Below are positions 7,110 to 10,660 of a DNA stretch of 10,660 bases, piece after piece. Origin of the DNA: an uncultured Planctomycetaceae bacterium (GTDB lineage Bacteria; Planctomycetota; Planctomycetia; Pirellulales; Pirellulaceae). Position 1 is the first letter of the stretch; each line of letters opens with the position of its first letter. The DNA lies in the NCBI GenBank assembly GCA_903927685.1, contig CAIYOB010000623.1, forward strand, positions 1 through 10,660, in the 5' to 3' direction. Under the pieces are notes generated by a model. That model saw nothing but the letters and a program-made list of their open reading frames with translations, was not told where the DNA came from and searched no databases. The position numbers and the translations under genes were made by a program.

Positions 7110-7292
7110 TCAGACCTGTTCCTTCCAGGTCGTCCAACTCAGGAAGCCCAGGCCGGCGGAACAGAGGACGAACGCGATATCCATGATCAGATTGGCACGC
7201 TTGAACGGCGCCGCAATCGCCAAATCGCACAAGAAAATCAAGAACAGGATCGCGGAGACAGCTAGTCCTGTTATGCACAACGCCTTCGGCAT
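7110..7292 (-). CDS. 60-aa membrane protein with two transmembrane helices
   Basis: The start at 7292 (MPKALCITGL) is chosen over the upstream ATG at 7367 because GAGGA lies 9 bases before it, and the extra 25 residues of the longer frame overlap the promoter. Two hydrophobic helices are seen, at about 5-27 and 35-54, joined by a short APFKRANL loop, with a charged C-terminus (WKEQV). Cysteines are at 6, 22 and 44, and Asp23 and Asp38 sit within the membrane segments. There is no enzymatic motif. I recall similar short planctomycete proteins beginning MPKALC, so I believe it is a conserved hypothetical, but the role is unknown. It has its own promoter, and it is convergent with the 77-aa gene and divergent from the class V PLP enzyme. 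Confidence 0.75.
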   Translation of the reverse strand: MPKALCITGLAVSAILFLIFLCDLAIAAPFKRANLIMDIAFVLCSAGLGFLSWTTWKEQV

Positions 7293-7352
7293 GCGATGCG
7301 TCCTCGTGGCTGCGAAAATCAGCGTTCTTCGCCTTGACCCGGCAATGGGCCT

Positions 7353-7380
7353 AGTATAGTCCAACACCGGGTCTTGTCAC
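7353..7380 (-). promoter_or_regulatory. Sigma-70-like promoter for the 60-aa membrane protein
   Basis: Minus-strand GTGACA (7375-7380, five of six match to TTGACA), a 16-bp spacer, and TATACT (7353-7358, five of six match to TATAAT). This predicts a leader of about 55 nt before the ATG at 7292. It is the best promoter match in the window. Confidence 0.6.
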
Positions 7381-7392
7381 CAGTGTAGATTA

Positions 7393-7404
7393 CCAGTTCA
7401 CTGG
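7393..7404. promoter_or_regulatory. Small palindrome in the divergent promoter region
   Basis: CCAGT-TC-ACTGG is a perfect 5-bp inverted repeat between the minus-strand promoter and the start of the class V PLP enzyme. A further CCAGTG occurs at 7380-7385, overlapping the -35 of that promoter. It could be an operator for the divergent pair. Confidence 0.25.
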
Positions 7405-7467
7405 AAGCGAATTTTGCCGTCTTTCCGCGGGGCATTTTCTTGCGATTGTACCGACTTGGGGTGGAAA

Positions 7468-8628
7468 ATGACAGATTTTTCAAGCCGCTGGCAGCGATTT
7501 CGCGAGCGGATGCCCATCACTCGGCGATTGGCCTACCTAAATCATGCGGCCACGGCGCCGATTTCCGGCCCCGCCAGCGAGGCGATTACCGCGTGGTCGC
7601 AGGAGGCCGCGGAATGGGGCGACACGGCGTGGGAACGGTGGGAGCAACGGGCGAACCAAGTCCGTCGGACCGTGGCCAGCTTGATTGGGGCGGGTGAGGA
7701 CGAGGTGGCCCTCGTCCCGAACACGACGGCGGGGATCAACCTGGTATCCGAAGGTTTCCCCTGGCGCGAGGGCGACAACGTCGTCACGCTGGCCAACGAG
7801 TTTCCCTCGAACCAGTACCCGTGGATGAATCTGGCCAGTCGGGGCGTGCAGACTCGCCGGGTGCCGGTGGACGAGGGACCGGTCGACCTGGAGCGGATCG
7901 CGGCCGCCTGCGATTCGCGGACCCGGATTATTTCGGTCAGTTGGGTGGGCTATTCTTCGGGGTGGCGGATGGACTTGGAGGCCCTGGTCGGCCTGGCTCA
8001 CGAACGTGGAGTGCTGGTGTTCCTGGATGCGATCCAGGGGTTGGGAGTCTTTCCCATTCACGTCCAGCGGCTGGGCGTGGACTTTCTTGCATCCGACGGG
8101 CACAAATGGCTGTTAGGCCCCGAAGGCGCCGGGGTCTTCTACCTACGTCGCGAGCACTTGCCGCTGCTGCGGCCGCTGAACGTGGGCTGGAACAGCGTTG
8201 TGCAGGCCCACGACTTCAGCCACATTGAATTGAACCTGTGGCCCGCTGCCGCGCGTTACGAAGGCGGTTCGCGGAACATGGTGGGCCATTTGGCCCTGGG
8301 CGCCAGCCTCGACTTGCTGGCCAGCTTGGGACTGGGCCCGGACCACTCAGCGCTGGCCGAACGCGTGCTGGAATTGACCGACCAGGCGGCCGCGCGGCTG
8401 GAAGCGATCGGCGCGGTCGTCAAGAGCTGCCGCCAGCCGGCCCACCGGTCGGGCATCCTGGCGTTTCAGTTGCCCGACCAGGACTCCGGCACCATCCGCC
8501 AGCGCTGCCTGCAGGCCGGCGTGGTGCTGAGCGTCCGAGCCGGCAACCTGAGAATCAGTCCCCATGCTTATAACGACGCCAGCGACCTGGACCGGCTGGT
8601 CGAGACACTGCAGCGGGCCAGGGCTTGA
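7468..8628 (+). CDS. Class V aminotransferase-fold PLP enzyme, cysteine desulfurase-like but without the catalytic cysteine
   Basis: A 386-residue cytosolic PLP enzyme. The start at 7468 (MTDFSSRW) is chosen over 7414 because GGGGTGGA precedes it and the extra 18 residues look unlike the family. Seen: the N-terminal YLNHAATAPIS (23-33), cofactor phosphate-binding NTTAGIN (85-91), FLDAIQGLG with the PLP-pairing Asp187, SDGHKW with Schiff-base Lys213, GPEGAGVFYLRR, and the C-terminal RAGNLRISPHAYND. In SufS/CsdA desulfurases that last region is RxGHHCAQP with the persulfide-forming cysteine; here the position is replaced by NLRIS. It therefore belongs to the wider class V group that includes isopenicillin N epimerase-like and related lyase or epimerase enzymes. 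The reaction and substrate cannot be read. It stands alone, with a divergent small membrane gene upstream and a convergent lipoprotein gene downstream. Confidence 0.9.
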   Translation: MTDFSSRWQRFRERMPITRRLAYLNHAATAPISGPASEAITAWSQEAAEWGDTAWERWEQRANQVRRTVASLIGAGEDEVALVPNTTAGINLVSEGFPWREGDNVVTLANEFPSNQYPWMNLASRGVQTRRVPVDEGPVDLERIAAACDSRTRIISVSWVGYSSGWRMDLEALVGLAHERGVLVFLDAIQGLGVFPIHVQRLGVDFLASDGHKWLLGPEGAGVFYLRREHLPLLRPLNVGWNSVVQAHDFSHIELNLWPAAARYEGGSRNMVGHLALGASLDLLASLGLGPDHSALAERVLELTDQAAARLEAIGAVVKSCRQPAHRSGILAFQLPDQDSGTIRQRCLQAGVVLSVRAGNLRISPHAYNDASDLDRLVETLQRARA

Positions 8629-8629
8629 A

Positions 8630-8653
8630 ACGCCTCGCCCGACACGCCTCGCC
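8630..8653. repeat. Short direct repeat after the class V PLP gene
   Basis: ACGCCTCGCC occurs at 8630-8639 and 8644-8653 (14-bp period), right after the stop codon. A small GGCA-GCT-TGCC hairpin follows at 8658-8668. Together they occupy the start of the 148-bp convergent gap. No T-run is present. The rest of that gap holds nothing I recognise. Confidence 0.35.
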
Positions 8654-8776
8654 GATTGGCAGCTTGCCGGAGCGGGGGGCGTCGGATATCGGGTCAACCT
8701 CGGCGGTCCAGGTCGGTGATCTCCTCCCGGCGATCCTGCGGGACCGTGTCCGCGGCTCTCGTCCATCGGCTTGAGG

Positions 8777-9061
8777 TTAGGGCTGTTCAAAACCAGGCCT
8801 GGGCTCGGAAACGGTGTCCACGTCGACCACCAGCTTTCCGCTGCTGTCCCTGGACTGCGTCAGCTTGAATTGCCTGGATTGACCGGATGGCACGCCGTCA
8901 ACAGCGATCCTCGTCCCGTCCTCCATGTCGATGAATGGAGCGTCGCCCGAGACAGTCACAGTCCGCTGACCGACGATGATTGGTGGGGTATCAAGATGAG
9001 ATTGCCCGCAACCGATGGCAAACAGCAAACTCAGGGCGTGAATTGCACACCGTCTTTTCAT
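8777..9061 (-). CDS. Small putative lipoprotein (94 aa)
   Basis: The start at 9061 is well supported by AAGGAGG six bases upstream, the strongest ribosome-binding site in the window; the longer frame to 9151 is rejected for this reason. Residues 1-18 (MKRRCAIHALSLLFAIGC) form a typical lipoprotein signal with a positive n-region, a hydrophobic core and a lipobox ending AIGC, so Cys18 is the likely lipidated residue. The mature part of about 76 residues is hydrophilic, with alternating beta-like stretches (QRTVTVSGDAPFIDMEDGTR, QFKLTQSRDSSGKLVVDVDT) and no motif I recognise. It is probably an envelope-associated hypothetical protein of planctomycete type. It is convergent with the class V PLP gene, with 148 bp between the stops. 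Confidence 0.75.
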   Translation of the reverse strand: MKRRCAIHALSLLFAIGCGQSHLDTPPIIVGQRTVTVSGDAPFIDMEDGTRIAVDGVPSGQSRQFKLTQSRDSSGKLVVDVDTVSEPRPGFEQP

Positions 9062-9127
9062 CTCGAGCCTCCTTGCCCAAACGTTGCGGGTCACGCGGGC
9101 GGCGCGTGTGCGCCAACCATTCCTCCG

Positions 9128-9144
9128 GAAGCGAACGCCGCTTC
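9128..9144. terminator. Hairpin downstream of the toxin remnant
   Basis: GAAGCG (9128-9133), a 5-nt loop, then CGCTTC (9139-9144) gives a perfect 6-bp stem about 30 bases past the stop of the toxin remnant and upstream of the lipoprotein start, all on the minus strand. It may end the antitoxin transcript. No U-run follows. Confidence 0.3.
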
Positions 9145-9175
9145 GATCCACCCCTTCGGCGGATGGTCGTCACTC

Positions 9176-9282
9176 TCAGGTAGGGGCACCGGCGGCGAGC
9201 GGGTCCACGACGACGAGCCCCGGCACGCCGGCAAACTCCTTGACATTGCGAGTCAGTAACTCATGAGATTGCTGTCGAGCAT
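9176..9282 (-). pseudogene. VapC/PIN-domain toxin remnant with large internal deletion
   Basis: Two ends of one toxin gene are seen without the middle. From ATG at 9282 the frame reads MLDSNLMSY, the start expected of a PIN toxin with its first catalytic Asp, then stops with TGA at 9253-9255. In another frame, from about 9262 to TGA at 9176-9178, the sequence reads LLTRNVKEFAGVPGLVVVDP, the usual VapC C-terminus (TRN motif, then a final beta-strand). A normal VapC has about 130 residues, so roughly 300 bp are missing, and the join is out of frame. The ATG overlaps the antitoxin stop by one base (TGATG), as in intact toxin-antitoxin operons, which supports a common origin. The product cannot be a nuclease, because the central acidic residues are gone. 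Family assignment is from memory of motifs. Confidence 0.72.
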
Positions 9283-9539
9283 CACTCGGTGCGCCCCGGT
9301 AGCGGGCGGTCTACTCGAGACTGCCTCTGCCACTCGGCCGGATCCTCGAATCCGGAAGGTCCGCCAGCCACGGCAAGCGCCGCCAAGGCGCTCGTCATCG
9401 ACGGACTTGAGACCGGGGACGGTGTCAGGGGGGCGAGTACCGTGACATGGACGCGAACGGGGTCGTCGGGCGGACCACCCGCTTCCCATTCAAGCTGGCC
9501 GGCACGAAGAACGGCGGGGTAGGTCGGAAACATGAGCAT
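9282..9539 (-). CDS. Antitoxin-like protein of a VapBC/PIN-type module (85 aa)
   Basis: The protein begins MLMFPTYPAVLRAGQLEWE, continues with a beta-strand DDPVRVHVTVL, a proline/serine linker, a helix (MTSALAALAVAGG), and ends with DPAEWQRQSRVDRPLPGR. I recall this layout, including the TYPAVLR start and the DPxxWQRExRxDRPLPGR end, from planctomycete and cyanobacterial-type antitoxins encoded just before PIN toxins. In such modules the N-terminal part binds DNA and the C-terminal tail wraps the toxin. Both parts appear intact. Two starts are possible: 9539, or the in-frame ATG at 9533, to which GAGG has the better spacing (8 bases). The stop overlaps the toxin ATG by one base. Since the toxin is deleted, this is an orphan antitoxin that could still bind its own promoter or a related toxin. 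Confidence 0.7.
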   Translation of the reverse strand: MLMFPTYPAVLRAGQLEWEAGGPPDDPVRVHVTVLAPLTPSPVSSPSMTSALAALAVAGGPSGFEDPAEWQRQSRVDRPLPGRTE

Positions 9540-9781
9540 TTCCTCGTGAAGCGGTTATCGCGAAGCGTTTGATTGAAGCGTAGCGGTCTGTCGAGCAGGA
9601 TGCAAGTCCCCCGGCACCAGTCCTCCGGCCCGGACCGCAACCAGAACTTGGTGTCGCGCGAAACCGTCATGCGGCCCCGGTTTAAGTACAGCGTCTAGTC
9701 CGGCGTGACACGCCCCGGGTGCCCAGCCCCAAACTGCCTTACAAGGCCAATCACACGCGACCTACCGGATGATGTCCACTT
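9540..9781. other. Stretch without a recognisable gene
   Basis: No frame here looks coding on either strand. A minus-strand frame running from 9670 into the antitoxin gene has no family resemblance and no ribosome-binding site. Two small hairpins occur: GGCGT-GAC-ACGCC at 9702-9714 and GCCTT-AC-AAGGC at 9736-9747. The antitoxin promoter should lie in the 9540-9700 part, but no convincing -35/-10 pair was found. Confidence 0.4.
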
Positions 9782-9916
9782 TCAGAACGCCTTCGCTCGA
9801 TGGCCGATTCGGGTTGCGAGTCGGATGGGCGTCTCACCCTTGACGATTTGGCGCACGCTGATCGTTGCGACGTGGGGTGGATCGTAAAACGGCCACTTGG
9901 CTTTCGCTTCAGCCAT
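9782..9916 (-). pseudogene. Truncated 44-codon remnant of a conserved hypothetical gene
   Basis: From ATG 9916 to TGA 9782-9784 the frame reads MAEAKAKWPFYDPPHVATIS then VRQIVKGETPIRLATR, followed by an unrelated eight-residue tail. From memory, the 'YDPPxVAxIxxxxVxxGxxPI' pattern opens a family of roughly 90-120-residue hypothetical proteins that continues with a 'DEDDxWQF' segment; here this continuation is absent. After the break another frame reads EGVLKVDIIR and then TAG, which looks like the C-terminus of a different protein. It sits 29 bp downstream of the restriction endonuclease gene on the same strand and may have been cotranscribed with it. The ribosome-binding site is weak. A functional short protein cannot be excluded. 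Confidence 0.45.
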
Positions 9917-9945
9917 CGCTCATTTCGTCACGGCGGCAAACCGCG

Positions 9946-10660
9946 TCAGGACCGTTGCGAACGTTCACGGTCATACGCATTGATGATCGCCTGGCGTAAA
10001 TCGTTCGATTTCACCTGGAACTTGTCAAAGTCACGGATATTGTCCCGTCGCAGGTGCAGTTGGCCTTCGCCAACATTGCCGCGGTGCTGCCCTTTCGAAT
10101 AGTGTGGATTGCTTTCGACTTCGTGCGATGACTGAACCCAGTACTTGATCGTGTCGCGCCATACCGCCACCCAAACAAACACATCACAACAGCCGGGCTT
10201 GATTTGTTGGAAATTCATCCAAAATGGCTTCTTTGAATCCGAGGCCAACGCCTTGACGTAAAGCGGCGCGTTCAGGTCCGCATCAACCGCACGGGAAGCT
10301 TTCACCTCGATCTTGATGTCCCGCAACAGGAAATCGTATTGGCCCGAATAATCCGGATCGAGCTTCTTCGAAGGCTTTTCCAGGTCCGGCACAAGTTCCT
10401 TCAGATGCCCCTGAGCCCACGACTCACCAAACGTGCGGGGCGCGCTGATCTCGAAAATGTACAAGAACATGTTGCGTGCCAAATACTCGTCACGCAGTTC
10501 GTAGTACGCGTCCAGGCTCAGGACGTCTGCGGCGAGCAAGTGGGAGATGATGTATTCGTATTCATTGAAAGGATAGACGGAGACGAGGTTTTCAAGTCGC
10601 GTTCGGATAGCGTCCGCGTCCGGAATTTGGTTCAACAACTGATCAAGTTGTTCTTGAAGA
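9946..10660 (-). CDS. PD-(D/E)XK type II restriction endonuclease-like protein, 5' end beyond right edge
   Basis: The frame is open through the window edge (LQEQLDQLLNQIPDADAIR...), so the TTG at 10638 is probably internal and the start lies outside. About 237 residues are visible. Seen: FGESWAQGHL with a conserved Glu in a helix, then SGQYDFLLRDIKIEVKAS, a textbook PD-(D/E)XK active site (Asp of QYD, then Glu-Val-Lys of EVK), then FWMNFQQIKPGCCDVFVWVA, the strand-helix-strand that completes this nuclease fold. Known relatives are type II restriction enzymes cutting foreign DNA unprotected by a partner methyltransferase, which would be expected just beyond the window. The recognition site cannot be inferred. 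GC content is visibly lower than to the left (two 60-base lines counted by hand gave 43% and 55%), consistent with horizontal transfer. Other nucleases of this superfamily remain possible. Confidence 0.75.
   Translation of the reverse strand, partial: LQEQLDQLLNQIPDADAIRTRLENLVSVYPFNEYEYIISHLLAADVLSLDAYYELRDEYLARNMFLYIFEISAPRTFGESWAQGHLKELVPDLEKPSKKLDPDYSGQYDFLLRDIKIEVKASRAVDADLNAPLYVKALASDSKKPFWMNFQQIKPGCCDVFVWVAVWRDTIKYWVQSSHEVESNPHYSKGQHRGNVGEGQLHLRRDNIRDFDKFQVKSNDLRQAIINAYDRERSQRS

Noticed and set aside
8690..8780. Minus-strand frame ending DRREEITDLDRRG just downstream of the lipoprotein gene
   Set aside because: It looks protein-like in composition but has no start codon after the upstream stop and is only about 30 codons long.
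9253..9489. 78-codon minus-strand frame overlapping the antitoxin gene
   Set aside because: Only its last nine codons (MLDSNLMSY) are meaningful, as the start of the toxin remnant. The rest is a shadow of the antitoxin frame.
9540..9720. Possible group II intron fragment or other structured RNA on the plus strand
   Set aside because: The phrase around 9580-9610 seemed vaguely intron-like, but I could not identify a domain V or any other diagnostic element, so no call is made.

Overview
The window is GC-rich bacterial DNA. It most likely comes from a planctomycete of the Pirellula/Blastopirellula type. That assignment is inferred from protein style: a GxDLY-type SGNH hydrolase with a Tat signal, very small conserved membrane proteins, an RsbT-like domain fused to a hybrid histidine kinase, and a 'TYPAVLR'-type antitoxin. 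There is no marker gene to prove it. No rRNA, tRNA, CRISPR array or intact insertion sequence was recognised.

Left part (1-3807). Two plus-strand genes form an operon cut by the left edge: the C-terminal half of a class I/II PLP enzyme of the BioF/Kbl (alpha-oxoamine synthase) fold, then a complete DUF819 membrane protein 10 bp downstream. They converge on a minus-strand pair, thiD followed by an exported SGNH hydrolase. The hydrolase start codon lies inside the end of thiD (8-nt overlap), so the two are probably translationally coupled.

Centre (3937-7467). A large soluble hybrid sensor kinase on the minus strand has the order degenerate RsbT-like domain, coiled coil, PAS, HisKA, HATPase, REC, HPt. 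It carries phospho-sites His360, Asp652 and His792, so a complete phosphorelay sits in one chain. Upstream is an AT-richer divergent region with a 13-bp direct repeat inside a 9-bp inverted repeat. Next come two very small membrane genes arranged tail to tail: a 77-aa tail-anchored protein with a bL12-C-terminal-like helix motif (plus), and a 60-aa two-helix membrane protein (minus) with a good sigma-70-like promoter.

Right part (7468-10660). A plus-strand class V PLP enzyme resembles cysteine desulfurases but lacks their catalytic cysteine. It converges on a small lipoprotein gene. Beyond this lies decayed accessory DNA. There is an intact antitoxin gene whose coupled VapC/PIN toxin has been reduced to its first nine and last roughly 26 residues by an internal deletion, a truncated 44-codon gene remnant, and, at the right edge, a lower-GC gene for a PD-(D/E)XK type II restriction endonuclease that runs off the window.

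No single obvious new system stands out. The most informative points are the gutted toxin beside an intact antitoxin, the restriction gene at the edge, the non-desulfurase class V enzyme, the kinase's degenerate N-terminal ATPase domain, and the bL12-like tail-anchored microprotein.
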